This document shows positions 10,436 to 20,182 of a DNA stretch of 64,000 nucleotides, piece after piece; within the stretch, counting starts at the first letter, position 1; each line of letters opens with the position of its first letter. Made by a program: the position numbers and the translations under genes. The notes under the pieces were generated by a model. It was not told the DNA's origin. It saw only the letters and a program-made list of their open reading frames with translations, and ran no database searches. The stretch is from Erwinia sp. JUb26 (lineage in GTDB: Bacteria; Pseudomonadota; Gammaproteobacteria; Enterobacterales; Enterobacteriaceae), in assembly GCF_003751505.1 (NCBI RefSeq), contig NZ_RJVB01000012.1:1-64000 (forward strand), in the 5' to 3' direction.

Positions 10436-13400
10436 TTATTTAAGCTTTTCTTTCAGCGGGAAGCGTCGCCGCACCAGCATAAAGAACAGCGGCACAAAGA
10501 AGATCGCCAGCACCGTCGCTGAAATCATTCCCCCCATCACTCCCGTACCGACCGCGTGCTGGCTGCTGGAGCCTGCGCCGCTGCTGGTGGCCATCGGCAA
10601 TACCCCGAAGATAAACGCCAGTGAGGTCATCAGGATAGGCCGCAGGCGCTGGCGGGAGGCCTCAAGCGTCGCTTCGATCAGTTCGCTGCCGCGCGTGTTC
10701 AGCTCGTTGGCAAATTCAACGATAAGAATCGCGTTCTTGGCCGACAGCCCGATCACCGTCAGCAGCCCGACCTGGAAGTAAACGTCATTTTCCAGCCCGC
10801 GCAGCCAGGTGGCCACCAGTGCGCCGATCACTCCCAAAGGCACCACCAGCATGACTGAGAAGGGAATGGACCAGCTTTCATACAGCGCGGCCAGGCAGAG
10901 GAAGACCACCAGCAGCGAGAGAGCATACAGTGCCGGTGCCTGTGCGCCGGTCATACGCTCCTGCAGCGAGGCTCCCGTCCACTGCAGGCCAATCCCGGTC
11001 GGCAATTGGCTGACCAGGCTTTCCATAATGTCCATCGCCGTACCGTTGCTCACGCCTGCGGCGGACTCCCCGACAATCTCTACCGCCGAGTAGCCGTTAT
11101 AGCGCTCCAGGCGTGGCGATCCGGTTTCCCAGCGCGAGCTGGCGAAGGCGCTGAACGGCACCATCTGCCCGCTGGTGTTTCTGACATACCATTTATTGAT
11201 GTCGTCCGGCAGCATGCGGTACTTCGCCGCTGCCTGAACGTAAACCTTTTTCACCCTGCCGCGATCGAGGAAGTCGTTGACGTAGGTGGAACCCCAGCCG
11301 GTTTGCAGCGTGCTGTTAATGTCGTCCAGCGAAACACCCAGCGCCTGCGCCTTGCGCTGGTCGATATCAATGCGCAGCTGCGGGCTGTCGTCCAGACCGT
11401 TGTGGCGTACGCGGGTTAGCGACGGGTTATTTTTTGCTTTATCCAGCAGCATATCGCGAGCGTTCATCAGGGCTTCATGGCCCAGCCCGGCGTGATCCTG
11501 CAGCTCCATATCGAAACCGGCCGAGTTGCCCAGCCCGGTGATGGCCGAGGGGCTGCTGGCGATCACCCGGGCTTCAGTAATGCTGTCAAAGGCTTTGGTG
11601 GCGCGTTCAATGATCGCAAAGGAGGAGTTATCACTGCCGGTACGCTCCTTCCAGTCCTTCAGACGGACAAACAGACGCGCCACGTTCTGCCCGTTACCGC
11701 CGGGCCCGGCACCGACGGTGGCGAACACGGATACCACGTTATTTTTCTCTGAGGTGAGATAGTAGTGTTCAACTTTTTGCACCACCTTCATGGTTTGCTG
11801 CAGCGTGGAGCCGGAAGGCAGCTGCACCTGGGTAGTGAAAATCCCGCGGTCTTCCAGCGGCAGGAACGAGGTGGGCAGGCGCAGGAACAGGAACGCCATA
11901 ATTACCATCAGCGCCAGATACAGCACCAGCCAGCGCCCGCCCTTAGCCAGAATACGGCCAACGCCGCGCTCGTAGCGCTCAGCATTGCGATTAAACATGC
12001 GGTTAAACCAGCCGAAGAATCCGCGACGACCGTGATGATGTCCCTGCGCCAGCGGTTTCAGCAGCGTGGCGCACAGGGCAGGGGTGAGGATCATCGCTAC
12101 CAGCACCGACAGCACCATCGCCGACACGATGGTGACCGAGAACTGGCGGTAAATCGCCCCGGTGGTGCCGCCAAAGAAGGCCATCGGGATAAACACCGCC
12201 GACAGCACCAGCGCAATACCAACCAGCGCACCCTGAATCTGCCCCATCGACTTGCGCGTGGCTTCGCGCGGCGACAGGCCTTCCTCGCTCATTATTCGTT
12301 CAACGTTTTCCACCACCACAATCGCATCATCCACCAGCAGGCCGATGGCCAGCACCATCGCGAACATGGTCAGGGTATTGATGCTGTAGCCGAAGGCGTA
12401 GAGCACGCCAAAGGTGCCGAATAGCACCACCGGTACGGCAATGGTCGGGATCAGCGTAGCGCGGAAATTCTGCAGGAACAGGTACATCACCAGGAACACC
12501 AGCAGCACCGCTTCAAACAGCGTTTTCACCACGTCCTCAATCGACGCCTTAACGAACGGCGTCGTTTCAAAGGCGATTTTGGCTTCCAGCCCGTGCGGGA
12601 AGTAGTGTGAGAGTTCATCAAGGCGGGCGCGAACCAGCGTATCCGTTTGCAGTTCGTTAGCGCCGGAAGCCAGCTTCACGCCCAGCCCGGAGGCGGCCAT
12701 GCCGTTATAGCGGCTGAGGTAGTCATATTTTTCGGCGCCCAGTTCCACCTGGGCCACATCGCCCAGCGTCACCACGGAGCCGTCGGTGTTAACGTGCAGG
12801 GTGATGTCGCGGAACTGCTGCGGCGTTTGCAGCAATGACTGGGAGTTGACGGTGGCGTTCAGCGCCTGTCGGTCAACGGACGGCAGCCCGCCGAGCTGGC
12901 CGACGGCAACCTGGCTGTTTTGTGATTCAATCGCGCTGACCACATCGGCGGTGGTCAGCGAGTAGTTAATCAGTTTATTGGGGTCCAGCCAGATGCGCAT
13001 CGCGTACTGAGAACCGTAGGCATCGACCTGGCCAACGCCGTCAATACGGCTCAGCGGATCCTGAATATTACTGGCCACGTAGTCAGAGATATCCTGCTTG
13101 TCCATGCTGCCGTCGGTGGAGACAAAGGCGACCATCAGGATATTGGTGTCCCCGGTTTTATTCACCGTGACGCCCTGCGACTGCACGTCCTGTGGCAGTT
13201 TTCGCAGCGCGGTTTGCAGCTGGTTTTGCACCTGCTGGCGCGCTTCATCGGGGTTGGTGCCCGCTTCAAAGGTGAGGGTGATCGTTGCCTGGCCGGTATT
13301 GCTGCTCTGCGATGACATATACATCAGGTTGTCGATGCCGGTCATATTCTGCTCAATGACCTGAGTGACGGTATTTTCCAGCGTTTCGGCAGAGGCACCG

Positions 13401-13549
13401 GGATAGTTTGCGGTGATACGAACGTTAGGCGGGGCCAGATCGGGGTACTGTTCTACCGGCAGCGACATAATCGCCAGGCCGCCGGTAAGGCAGAGAATAA
13501 TCGCCAGCACCCAGGCAAAAATGGGGCGGTCGATAAAAAAGTTCGCCAT
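10436..13549 (-). CDS. acrD: RND multidrug efflux pump AcrD
   Basis: An inner-membrane proton/drug antiporter of 1037 residues that works with AcrA and TolC; E. coli AcrD exports aminoglycosides and other hydrophilic drugs. It is full length for HAE1-family pumps. The N-terminus [17 protein letters not shown] starts helix 1, two periplasmic porter/docking regions follow helices 1 and 7, and the helix 4 proton-relay aspartates appear in [14 protein letters not shown]. It is nearly collinear with E. coli AcrD, including the [16 protein letters not shown] and [16 protein letters not shown] segments. No adaptor gene is adjacent, as in E. coli, where acrA is elsewhere. The neighbouring ypfM and narQ confirm the locus. 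Confidence 0.96.
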   Translation of the reverse strand: MANFFIDRPIFAWVLAIILCLTGGLAIMSLPVEQYPDLAPPNVRITANYPGASAETLENTVTQVIEQNMTGIDNLMYMSSQSSNTGQATITLTFEAGTNPDEARQQVQNQLQTALRKLPQDVQSQGVTVNKTGDTNILMVAFVSTDGSMDKQDISDYVASNIQDPLSRIDGVGQVDAYGSQYAMRIWLDPNKLINYSLTTADVVSAIESQNSQVAVGQLGGLPSVDRQALNATVNSQSLLQTPQQFRDITLHVNTDGSVVTLGDVAQVELGAEKYDYLSRYNGMAASGLGVKLASGANELQTDTLVRARLDELSHYFPHGLEAKIAFETTPFVKASIEDVVKTLFEAVLLVFLVMYLFLQNFRATLIPTIAVPVVLFGTFGVLYAFGYSINTLTMFAMVLAIGLLVDDAIVVVENVERIMSEEGLSPREATRKSMGQIQGALVGIALVLSAVFIPMAFFGGTTGAIYRQFSVTIVSAMVLSVLVAMILTPALCATLLKPLAQGHHHGRRGFFGWFNRMFNRNAERYERGVGRILAKGGRWLVLYLALMVIMAFLFLRLPTSFLPLEDRGIFTTQVQLPSGSTLQQTMKVVQKVEHYYLTSEKNNVVSVFATVGAGPGGNGQNVARLFVRLKDWKERTGSDNSSFAIIERATKAFDSITEARVIASSPSAITGLGNSAGFDMELQDHAGLGHEALMNARDMLLDKAKNNPSLTRVRHNGLDDSPQLRIDIDQRKAQALGVSLDDINSTLQTGWGSTYVNDFLDRGRVKKVYVQAAAKYRMLPDDINKWYVRNTSGQMVPFSAFASSRWETGSPRLERYNGYSAVEIVGESAAGVSNGTAMDIMESLVSQLPTGIGLQWTGASLQERMTGAQAPALYALSLLVVFLCLAALYESWSIPFSVMLVVPLGVIGALVATWLRGLENDVYFQVGLLTVIGLSAKNAILIVEFANELNTRGSELIEATLEASRQRLRPILMTSLAFIFGVLPMATSSGAGSSSQHAVGTGVMGGMISATVLAIFFVPLFFMLVRRRFPLKEKLK

Positions 13550-13781
13550 TGCAAGCTCCGCAGCTGATTATCTGAGTATAAAGAAAGAGAAGTCACCAGC
13601 CATATCCGTTTGGCGCTGAAATGAGGCGTCCGGTGCGGAGCGGATTTATCAACCGATTCAACAGGCTCCATCGATTTACCACTTTACCTGCCTGGTCGAT
13701 CGAAATCGTGGAGAAAATGAGGAGAAAGTGTAAATTAGCGTGGAAAATTACACGGGTTTATTTACTTCCTGACGTATTGTG

Positions 13782-14411
13782 TCACTGATGTGACTCCAGC
13801 CAGAGAACGGTAGCCGCAACCCGCGAGCGTACGTTGAGTTTGCGCAGCACGCTGCGGATGTGTACCTTGACCGTTTGTTCGGAAATCGACAGATTCACGG
13901 ACACTTCTTTATTCGACAAACCGCGCGCCACCTCTTTCAGCACGTCCAGCTCGCGGGCAGTGAGGATCGCGAAGGGATCGCCCTCCCAGGCGCGGCTGTC
14001 GCGCCAGATCTGCATAGAGTCGCTAAAAGCCTGCCCACCTTCGGCCACATGAATAATCTGCGCCAGCATCTGTTCCGGTTCGGCGTCCTTCAGCAAATAG
14101 CCGTCAATGCCCGCATCCAGCAGGGTAAAGAAGTCACTGCGGCTGTCGGATACGGTGAGGATCACCACCCGACAGGGGAGGGATTCACTGCGCAGTATCT
14201 GTAGCGTTTCAAGGCCTGAAAGCCCCTTCATATTAAGATCCAGCAGCAGCAGATCCGGCTGCGTCTCCCGCGCCAGCGCCAGCGCTTCCATACCGTTACT
14301 CGCTTCAGCAACCAGCTGAAAACGGCTGTCCAGAAGCAAAAGCTGCTGCAGCCCGCGACGTATCAGCGGATGATCGTCAACAATTAAAACGCGAACAGCG
14401 GTGTCGGTCAT
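13782..14411 (-). CDS. narP: NarL/NarP-family nitrate/nitrite response regulator
   Basis: A 209-residue response regulator with a receiver domain (residues 1-125; acidic Asp12-Asp13, phospho-acceptor Asp58, Lys in YLLKD) and a LuxR/FixJ-type DNA-binding helix-turn-helix (about 147-205, LTARELDVLKEVARGLSNKEV). It resembles NarP more than NarL along its length, for example the RSRVAATVLWL end. Its ATG overlaps the narQ stop by 4 bp (ATGA), so it is translationally coupled to the sensor. In E. coli narP lies far from narQ, so this adjacency gives a direct cognate pair controlling anaerobic respiration genes. Confidence 0.9.
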   Translation of the reverse strand: MTDTAVRVLIVDDHPLIRRGLQQLLLLDSRFQLVAEASNGMEALALARETQPDLLLLDLNMKGLSGLETLQILRSESLPCRVVILTVSDSRSDFFTLLDAGIDGYLLKDAEPEQMLAQIIHVAEGGQAFSDSMQIWRDSRAWEGDPFAILTARELDVLKEVARGLSNKEVSVNLSISEQTVKVHIRSVLRKLNVRSRVAATVLWLESHQ

Positions 14412-16159
14412 CGTTCACTCCCTGAATGTGTGGACGGTGGAATGGCGTCTGCCGTAGCAAGCAATACACTTTCCGTTACCGGTATGAATTTCAGTGAAAC
14501 GCAGGTGCCGCCGGTTTCGCCACGCGTGATGTTCAGCGTGCCGTTCAGCCTGGTCGCCCGTTCGTGCATGATGCTCAGCCCGTAGTGATCCGGGGGGGCC
14601 TGCTGGCTGGCAATCCCAATGCCATCGTCTGTGACGGCAATAGTCAGCTCCCCCCGATCGCTGCGGTGGCCGCTGACGGTAATTTCCTGTGCACGCGCGT
14701 GACGAATGGCATTGAGCAGCGCTTCGCGGACGATTTGCAGCACGTGAATTTGCTGCTGGGCCTGTAGCTGCCCGTTAATATCGCACTGCAGTAAAATCCG
14801 GGCGTCGCTTTGCGGGCGCAGAGGCGCGACGACCTGTTCCAGCGCTCGCGCCAGGCTGGCGGGTTCGATGGTCAGGCGGAAGGTGGTCAGCAGCTCGCGC
14901 AGCTGCCGGTTGGCGGCCGCCAGCGCCTGCTCAAACTCGGCCACCACCGTTTGCGCCTGCGTGGCGTCCGGCTGCAGCGTGCGCTTTAGTCGCGCAATCT
15001 GAATACGTAAAAACGTCAGCGACTGCGCCAGCGAATCGTGCAGCTCGCGGGCGATGGTTGCCCGCTCTTCAAGCAGCAGCAGCGTCTGCACCTGCTGCTG
15101 CGCCTGCCACAGTTCCAGCGCATGAACCAGCAGGGAAGCCACGCCCTGCATCAGGCGCGGCTCGCTGCTGTGCGCCTGCCATCGCAGGACGCCGCAGGGC
15201 TGCGGCTGATGGCTGAGGTAGAGGGTAATCGAATGCCACGGCAGCTGCGGATCTCTGTGCCCGGCGCTCAGAGCGCCGAAGTCAGGCACGGAAAACTCAA
15301 TGCTGCTGAGTCGTTCATGGCGCAGCACCAGCGCCAGCGTCAGCTGAAACGCTTCGCGGCCCTCCACGCTGCGACTGAGCCGCTGGGAACAGGCATAAAG
15401 CAGGGTCAGACGACGATTCGCCAGGGTCAGGCTTTCGGTTTTTGCGCGTACCGTTTGCGACATCGCCGTCCACGACTTATCCAGTTCGCCTGACATGCGG
15501 GTAAAGGCCCGCGCCAGCACGCCAAGCTCATTATCGAGATCGGTACTCAGCGGCGGCAGGGTAAAATGCGTCTGCTCAACGGCTTCGCTGGCGCTGAGCA
15601 ACTGGCGCAGCGGCCCGACGATTTTCAGCCGAATGTGGCGCAGCGTGAGGATTACCAGCAGGGCGATCGCGGCAAACCCCAGCAGGCAGGTCAGCGCGAC
15701 AATGCGCATTTTCAGCTCTGCCCAGTGCTGCAGCGCCAGCACAAAGTGGTCAATCTGCGCCACCGAATGGATTATCCGCGTGACGTGCTCGTCATTAATT
15801 TCCGGGCGTTCGGAATTCAGCGAGGGCTGCAGTCGTTGCCAGGAGGAGAGCAGGTCCTGATAGCGTTGGCTAACGGCGTCCGGCACATAAAACCGGTCGA
15901 GCGATTGTAATGCCGGGGCCTGCAGAGTCTGCTGATACTGATGGATATGCTCAGATTGCTGGGCGGAATGCGAGGTGATATCCCACGCCAGCCGATAGCT
16001 CTGCATACGCAGCGAACCGGCCAGATTAATGGCCTCCGCATCGCGCAGGCTACCTGAAAGCGTCAGCAGCGCCAGCCCGCTGGAAAATACCGACAGCAGT
16101 ACAATGGCGAACAGCGTGCGTGCAATGCTGTGGGTGACGGAACGTTTGACTGCCGGCAT
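14408..16159 (-). CDS. narQ: Nitrate/nitrite sensor histidine kinase NarQ
   Basis: A membrane sensor kinase of 583 residues that phosphorylates NarL/NarP-type regulators in response to nitrate or nitrite. Helix 1 is at about 14-37. The periplasmic ligand-binding P-box follows (AEAINLAGSLRMQSYRL, about 41-57), helix 2 is at about 152-173, then a HAMP domain. The HPK7-type phosphorylation site is His374 in RELHDSLAQSL, and the HATPase domain ends with GTCVSLKF. The P-box matches NarQ more than NarX, and the locus next to acrD agrees. It is the first gene of a narQ-narP operon. Confidence 0.94.
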   Translation of the reverse strand: MPAVKRSVTHSIARTLFAIVLLSVFSSGLALLTLSGSLRDAEAINLAGSLRMQSYRLAWDITSHSAQQSEHIHQYQQTLQAPALQSLDRFYVPDAVSQRYQDLLSSWQRLQPSLNSERPEINDEHVTRIIHSVAQIDHFVLALQHWAELKMRIVALTCLLGFAAIALLVILTLRHIRLKIVGPLRQLLSASEAVEQTHFTLPPLSTDLDNELGVLARAFTRMSGELDKSWTAMSQTVRAKTESLTLANRRLTLLYACSQRLSRSVEGREAFQLTLALVLRHERLSSIEFSVPDFGALSAGHRDPQLPWHSITLYLSHQPQPCGVLRWQAHSSEPRLMQGVASLLVHALELWQAQQQVQTLLLLEERATIARELHDSLAQSLTFLRIQIARLKRTLQPDATQAQTVVAEFEQALAAANRQLRELLTTFRLTIEPASLARALEQVVAPLRPQSDARILLQCDINGQLQAQQQIHVLQIVREALLNAIRHARAQEITVSGHRSDRGELTIAVTDDGIGIASQQAPPDHYGLSIMHERATRLNGTLNITRGETGGTCVSLKFIPVTESVLLATADAIPPSTHSGSER

Positions 16160-16404
16160 GTATATTTCCCTGAATTAAATATGGGTATTGTAACCAAAGC
16201 GCCGCTGCATCTGAAGTCACCATCCTGCGTGATTCCATTTCTGTTACAACCGTCTTATTCAGGCACATTCACTGACATTAGCTGGCGTTAGGCTACGTAG
16301 CGCTGACAATGCTTTAATGCTTTTACCCACGCCGCACTCTGCTTTTCATTGTATTGGTAATAATTAGCTCCGTAACTAACCCGTACCGTTTGAGGAGCAT
16401 CAAG

Positions 16405-16680
16405 ATGAACAAGACCCTACCCGCACTGATCGCGGCGACCTTACTAGCTGCGACCTCTTTCTCTACGCTGGCTGCCACGCCGGTTGACGGTAGCCAGGCT
16501 ATGAATATGCAAAGTATCGGTAGCGTTTCCGTTTCCGGTGTCAGAGGTTCGCTGGATGATGCAACCCATCAGCTGGCGAAAAAAGCGGAAGAACTGGGCG
16601 CAAGCCACTACCGCGTTGTTCGCGCTGACACCCCGGGCGACTCCAGCCTGTGGAGCGGCACCGCTGAGATTTATCGCTAA
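16405..16680 (+). CDS. YdgH/BhsA/McbA-like periplasmic protein (DUF1471)
   Basis: A 91-residue exported protein. A signal peptide (MNKTLPALIAATLLAATSFSTLA, cleavage after about residue 23) is followed by one DUF1471 domain with the typical GSVSVSG strand, the AKKAEELGASHYRV helix-strand and a C-terminal GTAEIYR strand. Family members such as BhsA, McbA and YdgH affect stress responses and biofilm in E. coli; which role applies here cannot be told. I chose the ATG at 16405 because it has a TGAGGAG ribosome site and gives a proper signal peptide; an in-frame upstream ATG at 16354 would add 17 unconserved residues. It is monocistronic with a terminator at 16745. Confidence 0.85.
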   Translation: MNKTLPALIAATLLAATSFSTLAATPVDGSQAMNMQSIGSVSVSGVRGSLDDATHQLAKKAEELGASHYRVVRADTPGDSSLWSGTAEIYR

Positions 16681-17015
16681 CGTTTTACCCTGTAATACCC
16701 CTGTCCCTGTGTAGTCCCTGTGTAGTCCTTAGTGCTTTCACTAGCCGGTCACAAATTGTGACCGGTTTTTTTATGCGCCAATCGACAAAAATTACAAAAC
16801 CTCACGATTTCGCCCGCGGATTTTTTGCGTCGACCTGACAGAACGGTTAGGATGCATCGCCGCAATTTCCCGCGTGTCTTTAAATATAACTACAGTGCAT
16901 CGGGTAACGAATCAATGTTGCAGCAGCCGACGCAATCGTTTGGTCGGAGCATAAAAATAACAGGATACCAGGACGGGTAACCGCATCACTTGTGGACAGG
17001 ACAATAGGATAGAAA
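16681..17015. other. Intergenic region upstream of ansP
   Basis: Apart from the terminator at 16745-16772 this stretch holds no reading frame I can support. It should carry the ansP promoter; an AGGATA ribosome site lies shortly before the ATG. No operator was recognised. Confidence 0.5.
16745..16772 (+). terminator. Terminator of the DUF1471 gene
   Basis: CCGGTCACAA pairs with TTGTGACCGG as a nearly uninterrupted palindrome, followed by seven T. Confidence 0.9.
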
Positions 17016-18482
17016 ATGAAAGCTGATAAAGTATCTGGCGCAGAAAAACGCGCTGCCAAAAGACGCTGGTTAAATTCGCAGGATTCCGGCTATAACAAAG
17101 CGATGGATAATCGTCACGTGCAGATGATTGCTATCGGTGGCGCCATCGGTACGGGTCTGTTTCTCGGTGCCGGTGCGCGTTTGCAGGTTGCCGGGCCGGC
17201 ACTGGCCCTCGTCTATTTAGTCTGTGGTATCTTCTCCTTCTTCATTTTACGCGCCCTGGGTGAGCTGGTATTACACCGCCCGTCCAGCGGCAGCTTCGTT
17301 TCTTACTCGCGCGAATTCCTTGGCGAAAAAGCCTCTTACGTGGCTGGCTGGATGTACTTCGTCAACTGGGCGATGACCGGTATCGTCGACATTACCGCCG
17401 TGGCACTCTACATGCACTACTGGGGCGCGTTCGGTGATGTACCGCAGTGGGTCTTCGCTCTCGGCGCGCTGGCTATCGTCGGCACCATGAACATGATCGG
17501 CGTGCGCTGGTTTGCCGAGATGGAGTTCTGGTTCGCGCTGATTAAAGTGCTGGCGATTGCCATCTTCCTGGTGGTGGGCGTGGTGTTCCTCGGCAGCGGT
17601 AAACCGCTGGACGGCAACGCGACCGGTTTCCACCTGATTACCGACAACGGGGGGATGTTCCCTAACGGCCTGATGCCGGCGCTGGTGCTGGTGCAGGGCG
17701 TGGTCTTTGCCTTCGCCTCTATCGAGCTGGTGGGTACCGCTGCCGGAGAGTGTAAAGACCCGAAAACCATGCTGCCAAAAGCGATCAACAGCGTGATCTG
17801 GCGTATCGGCCTGTTTTACGTCGGTTCCGTCGTGCTGCTGGTGCTGCTGCTGCCGTGGAATGCCTATCAGGCAGGCCAGAGTCCGTTTGTGACCTTCTTC
17901 AGCAAGCTGGGCGTGCCTTACGTGGGCAGCATCATGAATATCGTGGTCCTGACCGCGGCGCTGTCGAGCCTGAACTCGGGCCTGTACGCTACCGGCCGTA
18001 TTCTGCGTTCTATGTCGATGGGCGGTTCTGCACCGCAGTTCCTGTCTAAGATGAGCCGTTCACAGGTGCCGTATGCCGGTATTCTGGTGACCGTCTGCGT
18101 TTACATCGTTGGCGTGTATCTGAACTACATCGTTCCAGCCAGCGTGTTTGAAATCGTGCTGAACGTGGCGGCGCTGGGCATCATCTCGTCCTGGGGCTTT
18201 ATTGTGGTGTGCCAGATGCGCCTGCGTAAAGCCATCAAAGAAGGGAAAGCGGATGATGTCAGCTTCAAGATGCCGTGGGCACCGTTCACCTCCTGGCTGA
18301 CGCTGCTGTTCCTGTTCAGCGTGCTGGTGCTGATGGCGTTTGACTACCCGAACGGTACCTACACCATCGCGTCGATTCCGCTGATCGCCGTCTGGCTGAT
18401 TGTTGGCTGGTTCTTCGTGCGTAAACGTGCTCAGTCTCTGTCCGAAGAGCAGCACGCTTCCGCTGAAAAAATGATGAAGTAA
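17016..18482 (+). CDS. ansP: L-asparagine permease
   Basis: A 488-residue amino acid/proton symporter of the APC (AAT) family, with about 12 membrane helices. It is nearly collinear with E. coli AnsP (499 residues). Shared features are the NRHVQMIAIGGAIGTGLFLGAG helix-1 substrate motif, the GELVLHRPSSGSFVSY loop and the FAFASIELVGTAAGEC helix 6. The C-terminal tail is shorter than in E. coli. In E. coli ansP is not at this locus; here it lies between narQ and nudK, where E. coli has aegA. It should import asparagine; regulation is not visible. Confidence 0.92.
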   Translation: MKADKVSGAEKRAAKRRWLNSQDSGYNKAMDNRHVQMIAIGGAIGTGLFLGAGARLQVAGPALALVYLVCGIFSFFILRALGELVLHRPSSGSFVSYSREFLGEKASYVAGWMYFVNWAMTGIVDITAVALYMHYWGAFGDVPQWVFALGALAIVGTMNMIGVRWFAEMEFWFALIKVLAIAIFLVVGVVFLGSGKPLDGNATGFHLITDNGGMFPNGLMPALVLVQGVVFAFASIELVGTAAGECKDPKTMLPKAINSVIWRIGLFYVGSVVLLVLLLPWNAYQAGQSPFVTFFSKLGVPYVGSIMNIVVLTAALSSLNSGLYATGRILRSMSMGGSAPQFLSKMSRSQVPYAGILVTVCVYIVGVYLNYIVPASVFEIVLNVAALGIISSWGFIVVCQMRLRKAIKEGKADDVSFKMPWAPFTSWLTLLFLFSVLVLMAFDYPNGTYTIASIPLIAVWLIVGWFFVRKRAQSLSEEQHASAEKMMK

Positions 18483-18592
18483 ACCCGCTGTTTACCGGCT
18501 GGTGCTGTTTTCAGCCCGGCCGGTGTTTCAGATAGTTTTCCCTCCGTACCCGTTCTATGATGACAGGCTCCTGAAACTTTCACGGAGCCTGT

Positions 18593-19171
18593 ATGTCCGC
18601 CAAGATAGACATCATCAAAAATAAAGTCCTGTCAGAAAACTGGTTCGTCCTGCGTAATTTCACCTACGATTTGACCGCAAAAGACGGCGCGGTGATCCGC
18701 CACAAGCGTGAAGTTTACGATCGCGGCAACGGTGCGACGATCCTGCTCTACAATCGTGAGAAAAACAGCGTGGTGCTGACCCGCCAGTTTCGTATCGCCA
18801 CCTGGGTGAACGGCAATCCCGATGGCATGCTGATCGAAACCTGTGCCGGACTGCTGGATAATGACTCCCCCGAGGACTGCATTCGCAAAGAGGCGATTGA
18901 AGAGACCGGCTATGCGATAGGCGAAGTTGAAAAGCTGTTCGAACTGTTTATGTCGCCCGGCGGCGTAACCGAGGTGGTGCATTTCTTCGCGGCGGAATAC
19001 AGCGAATCGCAGCGCGACAATGCCGGCGGTGGCGTTGACGACGAAGATATCGACGTGATGGAAATCCCTTTCCCGCAGGCCTGGGCGATGATCAAAGACG
19101 GGCGCATCAAAGACGGTAAAACCGTCACGCTGCTACAGCACGCATTGATCGCAGGCTGGCTCCACCTCTAA
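18593..19171 (+). CDS. nudK: GDP-mannose pyrophosphatase NudK
   Basis: A Nudix hydrolase of 192 residues that in E. coli splits GDP-mannose to GMP and mannose-1-phosphate. The Nudix box is at residues 86-108 ([11 protein letters not shown] followed by [10 protein letters not shown]) with the REXXEE metal-binding helix present as KEAIEE. The N-terminal [18 protein letters not shown] and [11 protein letters not shown] segments match E. coli NudK. The neighbour order nudK-ypfG-tktB is interrupted here by the pilus operon. The 3' end lies inside a 42 bp tandem duplication (19152-19235), so the last codons (AGWLHL) are repeated downstream as non-coding sequence. Confidence 0.93.
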   Translation: MSAKIDIIKNKVLSENWFVLRNFTYDLTAKDGAVIRHKREVYDRGNGATILLYNREKNSVVLTRQFRIATWVNGNPDGMLIETCAGLLDNDSPEDCIRKEAIEETGYAIGEVEKLFELFMSPGGVTEVVHFFAAEYSESQRDNAGGGVDDEDIDVMEIPFPQAWAMIKDGRIKDGKTVTLLQHALIAGWLHL

Positions 19172-19235
19172 CGCTCACGCGCATTGCCTTTAACAGGCTG
19201 GCTCCACTTTTAACGTTAATGCACATCGCCTTCAA
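19152..19235. repeat. 42 bp imperfect tandem duplication at the nudK 3' end
   Basis: Two head-to-tail 42 bp units, 19152-19193 and 19194-19235, both start CAGGCTGGCTCCAC and differ at a handful of positions. The first contains the nudK stop; the second ends on the stop codon of the convergent pilus tip gene. Confidence 0.85.
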
Positions 19236-20182
19236 TAGGTCACCGTGACGGTGACCACATCGCTGTAGGTTCCCGCCGGTGGGCTGGCCTGGGTCGGATT
19301 AATCGTCGCCGTATAGTTAATGGTTTGCGACGTGCCGCTGCCGGTCTGGCTGAGATTATTGGTGCTGGTCCAGGCCGCGCCCCCGGCCTGATACAGCTGA
19401 TACTGCAAATAGTTATTGCCCGTGGTGCTGACCATCTGCCGCCAGTCGCCGCTGGTGGCGTTGGCGCTGGCCAGATTGACGCTGTAGCTGGCATTCAGCG
19501 TGCAGCGGACGCTCAGCGCGCTGTTGACGGTTTTGAATTCGGACGGCAGGGCGGCGGAAGCGAATTCCACATCCGGCGCGCTGTCGATGTAGCAGTCATT
19601 AATCACCGTCACCGTCACCGTGATGGTTGAGGTGGCATCGCCGGTGGTATAGGCGCACAGTCCCAGCACGCCAAGAAAACAGATACTGTAATGCCAGTTT
19701 ATCGTCAACGTATCGGTGTAGACGCCAGCGGGAATGTTGATCCCGGCGCTCGATCGCAGATACAGCGGCAGCGTGCTGTCCGGGGCGTTGAACAGCCCAA
19801 GCAGGCCCAGCAGTGAACGTTCGGTCCAGGTAATGGTGCTGCCCACGTTATAGGTGGTACCGCAGGCGGCGTCCTTGCACAGCGAGTAGGGGATCGTGGC
19901 ACCGGTGGCGCTGTACAGCTGCGGCGACGTCCCAACCGGATGCTGCGAGCTGCTGATAGTCGCGGTCACGGTGTTCTCCGCCAGCAGGGAAACCAGGCTG
20001 CCGCTGGTGCAGGCGAAGCCGCTGCCGGTGGTAATGGTTTGCGCGCTGCTGGCAAAGGTGAAGGCGCTGATGCCGCCAAAGGTCGAGGTACTCGATGAGG
20101 CGCTGCAGGCTGCATAGCTCAGGCCGCTGGTCAGCAATAGCAGGCTGGCTAACACCAGGCGCAGGATCGCGTGCATTTTCAT
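19232..20182 (-). CDS. Csu-type pilus tip adhesin (two spore-coat-U domains)
   Basis: A 316-residue exported protein, last gene of the pilus operon. A signal peptide (about residues 1-24, ending SGLSYA before ACSA) is followed by two SCPU (spore coat protein U) domains, about 25-175 and 185-316. Each has the typical paired cysteines and ends in a strand with PAGTYSD or PAGVYTD, then VTVTVTY. Two-domain architecture and last position match CsuE, the tip adhesin of the Acinetobacter Csu archaic chaperone-usher pilus. It overlaps the usher stop by 4 bp (ATGA). Strand-exchange assembly by the chaperone at 22566-23351 is expected. Adhesion targets cannot be inferred. Confidence 0.87.
   Translation of the reverse strand: MKMHAILRLVLASLLLLTSGLSYAACSASSSTSTFGGISAFTFASSAQTITTGSGFACTSGSLVSLLAENTVTATISSSQHPVGTSPQLYSATGATIPYSLCKDAACGTTYNVGSTITWTERSLLGLLGLFNAPDSTLPLYLRSSAGINIPAGVYTDTLTINWHYSICFLGVLGLCAYTTGDATSTITVTVTVINDCYIDSAPDVEFASAALPSEFKTVNSALSVRCTLNASYSVNLASANATSGDWRQMVSTTGNNYLQYQLYQAGGAAWTSTNNLSQTGSGTSQTINYTATINPTQASPPAGTYSDVVTVTVTY

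Noticed and set aside
11765..12424. A 219-codon frame opposite acrD
   Set aside because: Antisense shadow rich in His/Gln/Arg; acrD is full length and conserved.
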